Positions 1-7,398 of a DNA stretch of 44,761 nt are shown in pieces. The notes under the pieces were generated by a model, which made no database searches, was not told the origin of the DNA, and saw nothing but the letters and a program-made list of their open reading frames with translations. Where the stretch lies: NCBI GenBank assembly GCA_019118645.1, contig DWYN01000056.1, positions 1-44,761 on the forward strand. The letters are read 5' to 3'. How positions within the stretch are numbered: the stretch's first letter is position 1; each line of letters begins with the position of its first letter. The stretch is from Candidatus Blautia excrementipullorum (lineage in GTDB: Bacteria; Bacillota; Clostridia; Lachnospirales; Lachnospiraceae). Position numbers and translations under genes: made by a program.

Positions 1-2
1 TC

Positions 3-221
3 GGTTCCGGCGGGGCTTATAAAAGTGCCTCTATTCTCGGTACTGCCATTCCAGAACTCTCAAAAAAACGGCAGATTGGTACTTGGAGAGGACATATCTA
101 TCTTTTCAATGCAGTTTGCGGAAACTCAAGTCCACGTTCTTTTTCTTTAAAAACTAGAAAAGATCCGGCGGTATGTACCGGATCTTTTCTGGTTTATTTT
201 GAAAGGCGGAACACTGTATGA
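3..221 (+). CDS. Probable C-terminal end of a YjbQ (UPF0047) family protein, 5' truncated
   Basis: The frame is open from the window edge to a TGA at 219-221 (72 codons). It contains K-S-A-S-I-L-G-T near its start and later I-G-T-W-R-G-H-I-Y-L and S-P-R-S-F. These resemble the C-terminal signature of the YjbQ family (KSS-x-LGT ... GTWQGI ... SRR), small proteins with reported thiamine-phosphate synthase side activity. The match is by eye and divergent: the usual His before IKSS is a Tyr, and GTWQGI has an inserted His. The frame runs straight through the terminator-like hairpin at 157-189, while the other two frames have stops just before it. The true end may therefore have been altered by a frameshift, or this may be a decayed gene. 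Function is uncertain. Confidence 0.35.
   Translation, partial: GSGGAYKSASILGTAIPELSKKRQIGTWRGHIYLFNAVCGNSSPRSFSLKTRKDPAVCTGSFLVYFERRNTV
157..189. terminator. Bidirectional terminator-like hairpin
   Basis: A perfect 12-bp stem (157-168 with 178-189) encloses a 9-nt loop. Read on the minus strand it is followed by a T-rich run, so it can end the methyltransferase operon whose last stop is at 259. Read on the plus strand it can end the gene entering from the left edge. Confidence 0.75.
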
Positions 222-258
222 ATCCTGCAGAAACATCAGTTTTCCGCAGCAGCGCGTG

Positions 259-1293
259 TCAGAACAGGATCTGCAGCGGCATACGTGCGGAATCCGGATC
301 TTCAATGCCGAATTTTTCCTTGTTCAGCTTATCAATGGCGTTGGTCAGAGACTGATATACGCCCGGATATACGGAGCCCGGGCCGCCCTGTGCGATGCAG
401 GGGATAAAGTGCTTCATTCCGTATGTCTCACATACTCTGCGCACTTCTGCTTCGCATTTCTCGTCCGTCCAGTCTTCTTTGTCAACATCTCCGTTTTCAA
501 TGCAGCCCATGAAGCTGATCTTATCGCCGTATTTCTTCAAAAGCTCGTCCACATGGTTTGTCTCCATGCAGCCCTGATATACATCAATGCCCATCTCGAT
601 CATATAGGGAACAAGTGTTGCCGCATAGCTGTCAGAATGGTGAACGATATATTCTACTCCGTGGCTCTTATAATAGCCGTAGATTTCCTTATAAGGCTCC
701 AGAAGAAATTCTTCAAACATTCCCGGACTCATAAAGGTGCTGTCATGGCTTCCCCAGTCATCGTGATGGAAAAGCATATCCGGATGAAGGTTGCTGCAGA
801 TTCCCTCCGCAAGCTTCAGTTCCCATTCTGTCAGATATTTGATCATGTCATGCATCTCATCTTCATACTCAATATAATAGGTGAGCGCATTTACGATCTC
901 GCAGAGATAATGGGTCTGCTCAAAAATACCCGGCGCAACAAAGGCAGCTTTAAACGCCTTGTCCGTATCCACCGCGTCATACATTGCTCTGCACTGATCC
1001 CACTGTTCCTGTGAAAAATCAAGTGACGGAGCATGTACATAGTCTTTCCAATGCTCAATATCCTGTACTACGATCTTGTCAGGCGTATGTACCGGAAACG
1101 CTCCGGGAGTCCCCTTGGGAAAACTCTGGGTAACGCCCCAGGCATTCTTCACATTTTCCTGTCCCTCTTTCAGAAGAGGACTTGCAAACATAAAGGGATG
1201 GAAAAGAAGCTGGATCGCTTCATACTGATTAACAAATCTGTCAGGGTTTCCGCCCTTCATACATTCGATCATATTCTGTTTTGCTGTTAACAT
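259..1293 (-). CDS. URO-D family methyltransferase (methyltransferase I of a corrinoid demethylase system)
   Basis: This 344-residue protein has the uroporphyrinogen-decarboxylase fold pattern, including HHDDWGSHD at 176-184 and a glycine-rich C-terminal stretch after Cys299. The family includes the methylcobamide:CoM methyltransferases MtaA/MtbA and substrate:corrinoid methyltransferases of O-demethylase systems. It is the last gene of a three-gene operon with a corrinoid protein and a methyl-THF methyltransferase, so the likely job is to transfer a methyl group from a substrate to the corrinoid protein. The zinc motif H-x-C of MtaA appears here as HHSD (218-221), with no Cys, although Cys299 may match the distal Cys ligand. 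This argues against a CoM-type thiol acceptor. The substrate cannot be read from sequence; methoxylated aromatics are one possibility. A strong AGGAGG precedes the ATG. Confidence 0.8.
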   Translation of the reverse strand: MLTAKQNMIECMKGGNPDRFVNQYEAIQLLFHPFMFASPLLKEGQENVKNAWGVTQSFPKGTPGAFPVHTPDKIVVQDIEHWKDYVHAPSLDFSQEQWDQCRAMYDAVDTDKAFKAAFVAPGIFEQTHYLCEIVNALTYYIEYEDEMHDMIKYLTEWELKLAEGICSNLHPDMLFHHDDWGSHDSTFMSPGMFEEFLLEPYKEIYGYYKSHGVEYIVHHSDSYAATLVPYMIEMGIDVYQGCMETNHVDELLKKYGDKISFMGCIENGDVDKEDWTDEKCEAEVRRVCETYGMKHFIPCIAQGGPGSVYPGVYQSLTNAIDKLNKEKFGIEDPDSARMPLQILF

Positions 1294-1320
1294 GTAAAAA
1301 CCCTCCTTTTACTCCGCCTT

Positions 1321-1956
1321 TTATGCAACAAGCTCTTTCGCTCTCTGTGCGCAGGATGCTGCATCTTCTGTATACGCGTCCGCTCCGATCTCATCTGCAA
1401 ATTCCTGGCTGATAGGAGCTCCGCCTACCATAACCTTGATATTTCCCCGGAAGGAAGAGCCGTTCAACAGCGCTACGGTCTCTTTCATCGCGTTCATGGT
1501 GGTTGTCAGAAGCGCGGAACAGCAGATCAGCTTCGTATCCGGGTTCGCCTCATAAGCCTCCACAAATTTTTCCTTCGGCACGTCCACGCCCAGATCGATC
1601 ACTTCAAATCCGGAGGACTCCAGCATCATGGCAACCAGATTCTTTCCGATATCGTGAAGGTCGCCGGATACTGTCCCGATGATCACCTTTCCGGCTGCTC
1701 CTGCCACGCCGGATGCCAGGTGGGGCTTCAGCACTTCTACTCCGTTCTTCATTGCCTTTGCCGCTACCAGCATCTCCGGAACAAAGATTTCTCCGTTTTT
1801 GAACTTGGCTCCTACCTCGTCCATTGCCGCGATCATTCCTTTGTTCAGGATATCAGTGGGATCGCAGCCTGCCTCCAGCGCTTCCGTTACTGCCGCTGCC
1901 ACCTTTTTTGCTTTCCCCTTTGCCACCAGATCATAAACTTCCTGAATTCCTGCCAT
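1321..1956 (-). CDS. Corrinoid (cobalamin-binding) methyl carrier protein, MtaC/MtvC type
   Basis: The protein has 211 residues, the usual length of stand-alone methyltransferase corrinoid proteins. Residues 1-85 form the helical cap domain. Residues 88-210 form the B12-binding Rossmann domain, with the base-off/His-on motif D99-L-H101-D-I-G104, in which His101 is the lower axial cobalt ligand. S147-A-L-L-T and G178-G179 match the other cobalamin-contact stretches. It is the methyl shuttle between the URO-D-fold enzyme encoded 27 bp downstream and the methyl-THF methyltransferase encoded 41 bp upstream. The ribosome site AGAGGAGG lies just before the ATG. The cobalt must be Co(I) to accept a methyl group, which links it to the RACo-like activator at 5124-6632. 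Confidence 0.93.
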   Translation of the reverse strand: MAGIQEVYDLVAKGKAKKVAAAVTEALEAGCDPTDILNKGMIAAMDEVGAKFKNGEIFVPEMLVAAKAMKNGVEVLKPHLASGVAGAAGKVIIGTVSGDLHDIGKNLVAMMLESSGFEVIDLGVDVPKEKFVEAYEANPDTKLICCSALLTTTMNAMKETVALLNGSSFRGNIKVMVGGAPISQEFADEIGADAYTEDAASCAQRAKELVA

Positions 1957-1997
1957 TTTTGTCTACCTCCTCTTTATTTGTTCAGATTATTGTTCTC

Positions 1998-2801
1998 TTA
2001 TTTCTTTGGTCCGAAAAATCCTTCCCTGTATGCGCTGATATATTCCATACAGTATTCGTCCTCGCCCAGAAGCGCTTCTGTGGCGTAGATCACTCCCATC
2101 ATATCCCGGTTGGTGGGATCAAGGATCGCGCTGTCCAGTCCAGCGTTCATGGCCAGGACGGTGAATCCCAGGTTGATCATCTTGCGGACCGGAAGGTTGA
2201 AGGAAATATTGCTCACCGCCGCCGTGATATGGATGTTCGGATAACGCTTGCGGACAGTGCTGATCACTTCCACATTCATGGCGATCCCGTCTTCTGAAGT
2301 GCAGAGCATCTCTACCAGGGGATCAATGTGCATCCTGGATGGGCTGATGCCGTACCGCTGCGCTTTTTCCATTACTTTGTCGAATACCTTCAGGCGGTCC
2401 TCCGCACTTTTTGGGATCCCTGTATCGTCTGACAGAAGACAGATCACTTCCCACTTTGTATCCGCGATCAGCGGGAAGATCACATCCATCTTGTCCCCTT
2501 CTCCGGATACGGAATTTACCAGTCCCGGTTTCTTGCAGTAGGGGATCACTTCCGCAAGCACTCTGGCGCTGGGGCTGTCTACGGAGATCGGAAGGTCTGT
2601 CACCTCCTGGATGCAGTCGATCATCCATTTCAGGGTTTCCACTTCCACCTCTTCCGGAACGGAAGCGCAGCAGTCGATGTAGGTTGCCCCTGCCTCCGCC
2701 TGGATTTTTGCACGGTTTTTAATAAATTCCGCATCCCGGGCGGCGATGGCTTCCGCTACTGCCGGGATCGACCCATTTATTTTTTCACCGATAATGATCA
2801 T
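1998..2801 (-). CDS. Methyltetrahydrofolate:corrinoid methyltransferase, DHPS-like (methyltransferase II)
   Basis: This 267-residue TIM-barrel protein belongs to the pterin-binding family shared by AcsE, MtvA-type enzymes and dihydropteroate synthase. Visible signatures are GEKINGS (5-11), DSPS (75-78), NSVSGE (96-101), D160-P161, SNISF (197-201, with the Asn that contacts the pterin in AcsE) and the AGLD-AILDP region (220-229). It should move the methyl group from the methyl-corrinoid protein to tetrahydrofolate, feeding methyl-THF into the Wood-Ljungdahl pathway or one-carbon metabolism. It is the first gene of the operon. Its ATG follows AAAGGAGG, and a short leader of about 50 nt separates it from the predicted promoter. 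Confidence 0.88.
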   Translation of the reverse strand: MIIIGEKINGSIPAVAEAIAARDAEFIKNRAKIQAEAGATYIDCCASVPEEVEVETLKWMIDCIQEVTDLPISVDSPSARVLAEVIPYCKKPGLVNSVSGEGDKMDVIFPLIADTKWEVICLLSDDTGIPKSAEDRLKVFDKVMEKAQRYGISPSRMHIDPLVEMLCTSEDGIAMNVEVISTVRKRYPNIHITAAVSNISFNLPVRKMINLGFTVLAMNAGLDSAILDPTNRDMMGVIYATEALLGEDEYCMEYISAYREGFFGPKK

Positions 2802-2817
2802 CTTGTTTCCTCCTTTA

Positions 2818-2835
2818 TTCTACAAATTAAAGGAA
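2818..2835. promoter_or_regulatory. Imperfect second copy of the palindromic operator
   Basis: The sequence TTCTACAAATTAAAGGAA matches the 19-bp palindrome at 2920-2938 at 15 of 18 aligned bases when one gap is allowed. It lies in the leader of the methyltransferase operon, directly upstream of the ribosome site. This is a candidate second binding site, seen by eye only. Confidence 0.4.
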
Positions 2836-2858
2836 AGCCGTACTTTCGCTATAAACCT

Positions 2859-2887
2859 ATTGTATCACAGGGAAATTCGTTTTTCCA
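2859..2887 (-). promoter_or_regulatory. Predicted sigma-A promoter of the corrinoid methyltransferase operon
   Basis: On the minus strand, TGGAAA (2882-2887) is separated by 17 nt from TACAAT (2859-2864). The -10 is preceded by TGA, an extended -10 element. The weak -35 is compatible with dependence on an activator. Confidence 0.55.
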
Positions 2888-2919
2888 TTTACAAAAGTAT
2901 GTGATTTTGCTCCCTTTAT

Positions 2920-2938
2920 TTCCTACAATTTGTAGGAA
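2920..2938. promoter_or_regulatory. Perfect palindrome between divergent promoters, candidate operator of the PucR-type regulator
   Basis: TTCCTACAATTTGTAGGAA is a perfect 9-bp inverted repeat around one base. It lies just upstream of the regulator's -35 box (2947-2952) and about 77 bp upstream of the predicted operon start, a usual place for an activator that also controls its own gene. Confidence 0.6.
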
Positions 2939-2946
2939 GAGAATTA

Positions 2947-2975
2947 TTGCAGTTTTCTGAAGGGAATGGTAAAAT
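2947..2975 (+). promoter_or_regulatory. Predicted sigma-A promoter of the PucR-type regulator
   Basis: TTGCAG (2947-2952), a 17-nt spacer, then TAAAAT (2970-2975). The ribosome site AAAGGAG follows at 2995-3001, before the ATG at 3008. Confidence 0.6.
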
Positions 2976-3007
2976 AAAATCACTGTTTTTTATGAAAGGA
3001 GACTTTT

Positions 3008-4531
3008 ATGCTGCTGAGTCCGAAATTGATCTTATGGCATTTAAAAAAGGAGTATTCCGTACAGGCTTCCCGGCAGTTTGCCAGTGATCCCTGTCTGAAA
3101 TACGCCGTCTGTCACAACACTGCCGGAGAAACTTTTTCCGGCGGAGTTCTTTATATTGCCTCGGATATTCCCGCCGATTTTCTGAAGAATCCTCTGCGGA
3201 GCATGGCGGTGCTTACCTCGCCCCGGGATCCTGATATTCTGGAACAGTATCCGAACATCTGTCTGATCCCCGGCGCCGATCCTTTGGATCTTCTGGAGTT
3301 TGCGGGACGGATCTTTCAAAAGTACGAAGAATGGAATCAGGCGCTGTTTGAATCCCGGATGATGAACGGATCCATACAGAGCCTTCTGGACATGACCGGA
3401 ACGATCATATCCAATCCCATGGTCCTGATCGGCATGGATTTCACCATCGTCGCCTCCAGAGGCACTTCCTTCGGAGATCTTCCCTCTTCTGTACTGGGCT
3501 CTACAGAGGAAACCGCCGATCTGATCCTTTCCCTGAAACAGGATCCAAATTACGAGGCCGCCTTTCACAGGATAGGATATTTTTACTATTCCGGCAACGG
3601 CATTGCCGCGCCAAGTCTCTGCGTAAATATCCGCCGTTTTGACCGGACGCTTTACAGGCTTTTGATCACTCAGGGAGAAGTTCCCCTGGACGATACCTTC
3701 GGTTTTCTTTTGGAATATCTGGCCCGTATTATCAACCATGCCCTGTCCACCAATATTGTGGACAGCCACGATACCCGCCATCAGCTTCATCAGATCTTCC
3801 ACACGATCCTGACGGATTCCAGCGCGGATTATGTGGAAGTCAGCAGACGGCTGACGGACTACGGATGGATGTCCTCCCATTACTATCTCTGTATTTTTTT
3901 AAAGACCGAACTGTTAGATTATAAAAACCTGACCCACCGGTCCATTATCAGCTATATAGAAAATATCATCCCCGCTTCCTGCGCCCTGGAACATAAGGGA
4001 AATATTGTCATATACATCGATCTGGATCTTTGCCAGTTTTCTGAAGCTGAAATTGAACAGAAGCTTGCCAGCTTCATCCGGGACAGCTTTCTCAATGCAG
4101 GATACAGCCGCCGGATGCTGGGGCATTTTAATTTTCACCGCCAATATATACAAGCATCTCTTTCTCTCCAGGTGGGAAGCCGTAAATTCCCCCACAGATG
4201 GATCCACCGCTTTAACGATATTGCCCTGACCTATCTTCTGGAACAGACCACAAAAAAGCTTCCCGCATACATGGTATGTCACGAGAAGCTTCTGAATTTG
4301 AAATATGAATCGGAAAACAGCCAGTCCCAGCTCTACCAGACTCTCCGCTGCTATCTGGAAAACCACCAGAACGCCACCAGGACAGCCCAGCAGCTTTTTA
4401 TCCACCGCAGCACTCTGCTGTACCGTCTGGAACGGATCGGCCATTTTCTGCAGTCGGATCTGTCCGACCCGGACGAGCTGCTTTATCTTCTGCTCTCTTT
4501 CCGCCTCATCGACATGGAAGAGCAGAAATGA
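3008..4531 (+). CDS. PucR-type helix-turn-helix transcriptional regulator
   Basis: The protein has 507 residues. Its C-terminal segment (about 442-501) carries the PucR HTH_30 pattern: a helix with C-Y-L-E-N, then N-A-T-R-T-A-Q-Q-L-F-I-H-R-S-T-L-L-Y-R-L-E-R-I. The N-terminal 430 residues are a sensor region without a motif I can name; members of this group often have GAF-like or purine-catabolism domains there. The gene is divergent from the methyltransferase operon and shares a 206-bp intergenic region holding two promoters and a perfect palindrome. It most likely senses the methylated substrate or a product and controls the operon. It is read convergently with the DUF2284 gene. Confidence 0.8.
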   Translation: MLLSPKLILWHLKKEYSVQASRQFASDPCLKYAVCHNTAGETFSGGVLYIASDIPADFLKNPLRSMAVLTSPRDPDILEQYPNICLIPGADPLDLLEFAGRIFQKYEEWNQALFESRMMNGSIQSLLDMTGTIISNPMVLIGMDFTIVASRGTSFGDLPSSVLGSTEETADLILSLKQDPNYEAAFHRIGYFYYSGNGIAAPSLCVNIRRFDRTLYRLLITQGEVPLDDTFGFLLEYLARIINHALSTNIVDSHDTRHQLHQIFHTILTDSSADYVEVSRRLTDYGWMSSHYYLCIFLKTELLDYKNLTHRSIISYIENIIPASCALEHKGNIVIYIDLDLCQFSEAEIEQKLASFIRDSFLNAGYSRRMLGHFNFHRQYIQASLSLQVGSRKFPHRWIHRFNDIALTYLLEQTTKKLPAYMVCHEKLLNLKYESENSQSQLYQTLRCYLENHQNATRTAQQLFIHRSTLLYRLERIGHFLQSDLSDPDELLYLLLSFRLIDMEEQK

Positions 4532-4547
4532 TCCTAAAAGACAAGCA

Positions 4548-4585
4548 ATGCCCGGATTCTCTGAAAAACAGATAAGGCCGGGCAT
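4548..4585. terminator. Hairpin between convergent genes, probable bidirectional terminator
   Basis: ATGCCCGG (4548-4555) pairs with CCGGGCAT (4578-4585) across a 22-nt loop. It lies between the stop of the regulator and the stop of the DUF2284 gene. The T-tracts on both sides are weak. Confidence 0.5.
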
Positions 4586-4597
4586 CATCGTTATATA

Positions 4598-5134
4598 TTA
4601 TTTCAGGAGATAACAGGACGTATAGGCAATTTTCTGCGGACCGTAATAATATTTCATCTCATTGCGGCTGCAGAGATCACTGACTACGATTCCGTAAGCT
4701 TCCAGAGAAGAAATCTTTTTTTCCGGAAAACGGCAGTCTCCCTCCGGTCCGGCGCATTTTTTGCAGATTGTACAGCAGCCGCTTCCCAGAGGAAGAAGCT
4801 TTGGATATTCCCGGCGGAGCTTTTCCGCCAATTCGGCGAACTGCTTCTTGTGCCTTTGCTCAACTTCCACCATTCCTTCAAAATCCATGCTGTCCTCTAC
4901 GTCCTCCACCGTCTGGACCACAATGCCCCGGCTGTATTTCTCTACCTGCTTTCTGCATTCCTCCAAAGTCCCGCAGGAAGGAGGACAGGACAGATTTTTT
5001 CCGTACATGCCGCAGGTGTTGGCTCCGCACATATCTCTTACTTCCTGACGCAGCTCCAAAGTGGAGCAGTCAAGGTTTGTTACATAACTGAATCCCGTAT
5101 CCAGGGCAAGCTTTCTGATCTCCTCAAATCCCAT
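4598..5134 (-). CDS. DUF2284 cysteine-rich metal-binding protein
   Basis: From the ATG at 5134 (preceded by AGGAGG; an upstream in-frame ATG has no such site) the protein has 178 residues, 13 of them Cys. The clusters are C36, C41, C50, C54, C60 and a ferredoxin-like run C120-C121-x2-C124-x2-C127-x6-C134, followed by C155 and C174. This matches the DUF2284 family, presumed to bind iron-sulfur or other metal centres; no biochemical role is established to my knowledge. The start overlaps the end of the RACo-like gene by 11 bp, so the two are translationally coupled. I infer a role in electron delivery to the corrinoid activator or in metal handling for the demethylase. Confidence 0.75.
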   Translation of the reverse strand: MGFEEIRKLALDTGFSYVTNLDCSTLELRQEVRDMCGANTCGMYGKNLSCPPSCGTLEECRKQVEKYSRGIVVQTVEDVEDSMDFEGMVEVEQRHKKQFAELAEKLRREYPKLLPLGSGCCTICKKCAGPEGDCRFPEKKISSLEAYGIVVSDLCSRNEMKYYYGPQKIAYTSCYLLK

Positions 5135-6632
5135 AACAATCCTCCTGTGCATAGCTCATCTCGTCTACATAAACATCCATAAAGTCAGGTTCCGAAGCCA
5201 GTTCCAGAAATCCGGCCTTTTCCGCCATTTTTTCTCCGCGGCGGAATTCTTCCTCCGAAAGAACCGCCAGACGCGCCCCTGCGCCTGCCGCGTTCCCTAC
5301 GGGAATGATCTTCTCTCTTAAAGCTTCCGGCAGAAGCCCGATCCCGCAGGCGCTTTCCGGATCCAGATAATTTCCGAAGGCTCCTGCAAGAAGCAGTGTC
5401 TGTATGTCTTCTATACGGCAGCCCCTTTTTCTGCAGAGAAGCTGTACCCCTGCCGCGATAGCCGCCTTCGCAAGCTGAAGTTCCCTTACATCCTTCTGGC
5501 AGAGAAATACTTTATCGGAAAAATGCCACGGTTCCTTCATATACCCGTCCTCCCGTATCCATCCTGTCTTAAGGAGACAGTACACCGCGTCCAGAAGGCC
5601 GGAGCCGCAGATACCCGCCGGCGTTTTCTCTCCGATCACATGGAACTTTACTTTCCCGTCCTGCAGGTATACATGATCCACCGCTCCGTCGCTTCCTCTC
5701 ATGCCGCAGGTGATCTTCGCCCCCTCGAAGGCCGGCCCTGCAGCAGTAGAACACACCGTATAGCCCCGGCGGTCCCCCAGTACCATTTCCCCGTTGGTTC
5801 CGATATCCACCATCAGAGTAAGCTCTTCTCTTTTGTCAAATTCTGCAGCCAGCATACAGGCCGTTGTATCTGCTCCAACAAAACCTCCGATATTTGGAAG
5901 CCATATGAGCCTTGCTTCCTCCCACACATGGATACCGCAGTGGGAAGCCTTTTTTTCCACAGCCTCTTTTACCTTCGGCACATAGGGAGCTTTTACCAGA
6001 GTATCTACCGGAAGTTCCAGAAAAAGATGGTGCATACAGGTGTTTCCGGCTATGACAATTTTTACGATCTCCTCTTTCTTCCGCCCTGCGGATACGGCCG
6101 CCTCCCCAAGAAGCGTGTCTATGGCTTCACGGATACAGCCGCTTAATGCTTTTGCGCCGTGTTCCAGCACATAGCTGCAGCGCATCACTACGTCGGCCCC
6201 ATACTGTCTCTGAGGATTCAGAACGCTTCTGGTACTTAAAAGCTCTCCGTTTTTTCCATCCATAAGGTAGGCCACCACTGTAGTGGAGCCCAGATCCACC
6301 GCGGCAAGGAGAGGATGCTCCACCTCCGGCGGAAGGCTTCCCGGCCGACAGGGGACTTTCCTGAAAAGCCCTTCATTTAATATCTGCGCTTTCTTTTTCT
6401 CTCCTGGAAGAGGGCTCACTGTACAGTCCTTTTCCACCTTTGTCTGACAGGCCAGAACCTCCTTTCCATCCAGCAGCACCCGGCATTTTCCGCATTTTCC
6501 CTGCCCGCCGCAGGGAGCGTCCGGCACCAGGCCCGCCGCTATTTCCGCCTGAAGGAGTGTTGTTCCTTCCTCCACGAAAACTGACAGATTCTTTTCTGTA
6601 AAATGTACAGTATATGTATGTTCGTCTTTCAT
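5124..6632 (-). CDS. RACo-like reductive activator of corrinoid proteins (2Fe-2S ferredoxin + ASKHA ATPase, DUF4445)
   Basis: The 502-residue protein starts with a plant-type 2Fe-2S domain: C41-G-G-Q-G-K-C47-G-K-C50 and C62. A linker follows, then an actin-like ATPase core with AAVDLGSTTV (110-119), DIGTNGEM (276-283), STAAGPAFEG (295-304) and LLAGAFGNYL (414-423). This order is that of RACo from Carboxydothermus and the O-demethylase activating enzymes of acetogens, which spend ATP to reduce inactive Co(II) corrinoid back to Co(I). Its substrate here is probably the corrinoid protein at 1321-1956. It lies downstream of the HD protein (19 bp) and overlaps the DUF2284 gene. Confidence 0.9.
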   Translation of the reverse strand: MKDEHTYTVHFTEKNLSVFVEEGTTLLQAEIAAGLVPDAPCGGQGKCGKCRVLLDGKEVLACQTKVEKDCTVSPLPGEKKKAQILNEGLFRKVPCRPGSLPPEVEHPLLAAVDLGSTTVVAYLMDGKNGELLSTRSVLNPQRQYGADVVMRCSYVLEHGAKALSGCIREAIDTLLGEAAVSAGRKKEEIVKIVIAGNTCMHHLFLELPVDTLVKAPYVPKVKEAVEKKASHCGIHVWEEARLIWLPNIGGFVGADTTACMLAAEFDKREELTLMVDIGTNGEMVLGDRRGYTVCSTAAGPAFEGAKITCGMRGSDGAVDHVYLQDGKVKFHVIGEKTPAGICGSGLLDAVYCLLKTGWIREDGYMKEPWHFSDKVFLCQKDVRELQLAKAAIAAGVQLLCRKRGCRIEDIQTLLLAGAFGNYLDPESACGIGLLPEALREKIIPVGNAAGAGARLAVLSEEEFRRGEKMAEKAGFLELASEPDFMDVYVDEMSYAQEDCYGI

Positions 6633-6651
6633 ATATTTTTCACCATCCTTA

Positions 6652-7239
6652 TCACTTGCATGCTTCGCCTCCGGAACAGGTTTCTGCCGTATCCCGGGCC
6701 TTTATGTCCTTCAGGAAGGCTTTGGCCAGCCCTTTAAATTCTGTTTCCACCTGTCTCCAGGGCTTCTCTTCTATATCCGGACATGAGTACAGTTCTCTGC
6801 AGGTTATTTCCGTTTTTCCCTTTATCAGTTCCTTCAGTTCGTACAGGAGTATATCGTCGTCGATCTGTTTCCACTTCCGGTTTTCCTCTTCGCTTAAATC
6901 CGCCAGTCCAAACCGCTTCCAGATCTGCCCCATTATCTTTCCCTCTATCTCCAGATAGTTGGACAGATGTATTTTCACCGGACGTATGATATCTGAAATA
7001 TATGCTTCGCTGGCATCGTGGAGAAGACAGGCGAGCTGCATCCTTTCTGACCATCCCCTGGCTCTTGCCTCTTCTGCGCAGTTTATCGAATGCTGCCCTA
7101 CAGAATAGAAATGCTTCAGATGTCCTCCGCCGCGGCACAGCAGGCTCAGTGCGTGAGCGATATCCTCCAGAAAAACATTATCCGGCGTCATTTCCAGCGG
7201 ATCAAATTTTTTTCCTGAATAAGTGTTCATTGTACCCAT
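6652..7239 (-). CDS. HD-domain phosphohydrolase, YfbR-like
   Basis: From the ATG at 7239, 8 nt after AGGAGG, the protein has 195 residues; an in-frame ATG ten codons upstream has no ribosome site. The HD signature is visible: H50 in YSVGQH, the H74-D75 pair in LLHDASEAY, and D127-D128. YfbR-type members dephosphorylate deoxynucleoside 5'-monophosphates, but the exact substrate here is unknown. It could be read with the RACo-like gene 19 bp downstream, although no functional link to corrinoid chemistry is known. The C-terminal tail has CSGGEAC, two Cys not needed by the HD fold. Confidence 0.75.
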   Translation of the reverse strand: MGTMNTYSGKKFDPLEMTPDNVFLEDIAHALSLLCRGGGHLKHFYSVGQHSINCAEEARARGWSERMQLACLLHDASEAYISDIIRPVKIHLSNYLEIEGKIMGQIWKRFGLADLSEEENRKWKQIDDDILLYELKELIKGKTEITCRELYSCPDIEEKPWRQVETEFKGLAKAFLKDIKARDTAETCSGGEACK

Positions 7240-7312
7240 ATGCCATTCCTCCTGATTAAAAATTATCACAAATCCATGGATAAGAAAAGATAAAATTTCT
7301 GCATATTCCGGA

Positions 7313-7341
7313 TGGATATTTTCTTTTCAGTGTGCTATGAT
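7313..7341 (+). promoter_or_regulatory. Predicted promoter of the NudC-like gene
   Basis: TGGATA (7313-7318), 17 nt, TATGAT (7336-7341), with TGC directly before the -10 hexamer (extended -10). It lies 57 bp upstream of the start codon. Confidence 0.5.
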
Positions 7342-7398
7342 TACCAAAACATAGCGTTAAGGTACAAATAAAAAAATATAAGGAAACGAGGCGTACAT

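Noticed and set aside
2802..2940. Possible cobalamin riboswitch before the corrinoid operon
   Set aside because: The leader from the predicted promoter is only about 50 nt and has no B12-box-like sequence or room for the fold.
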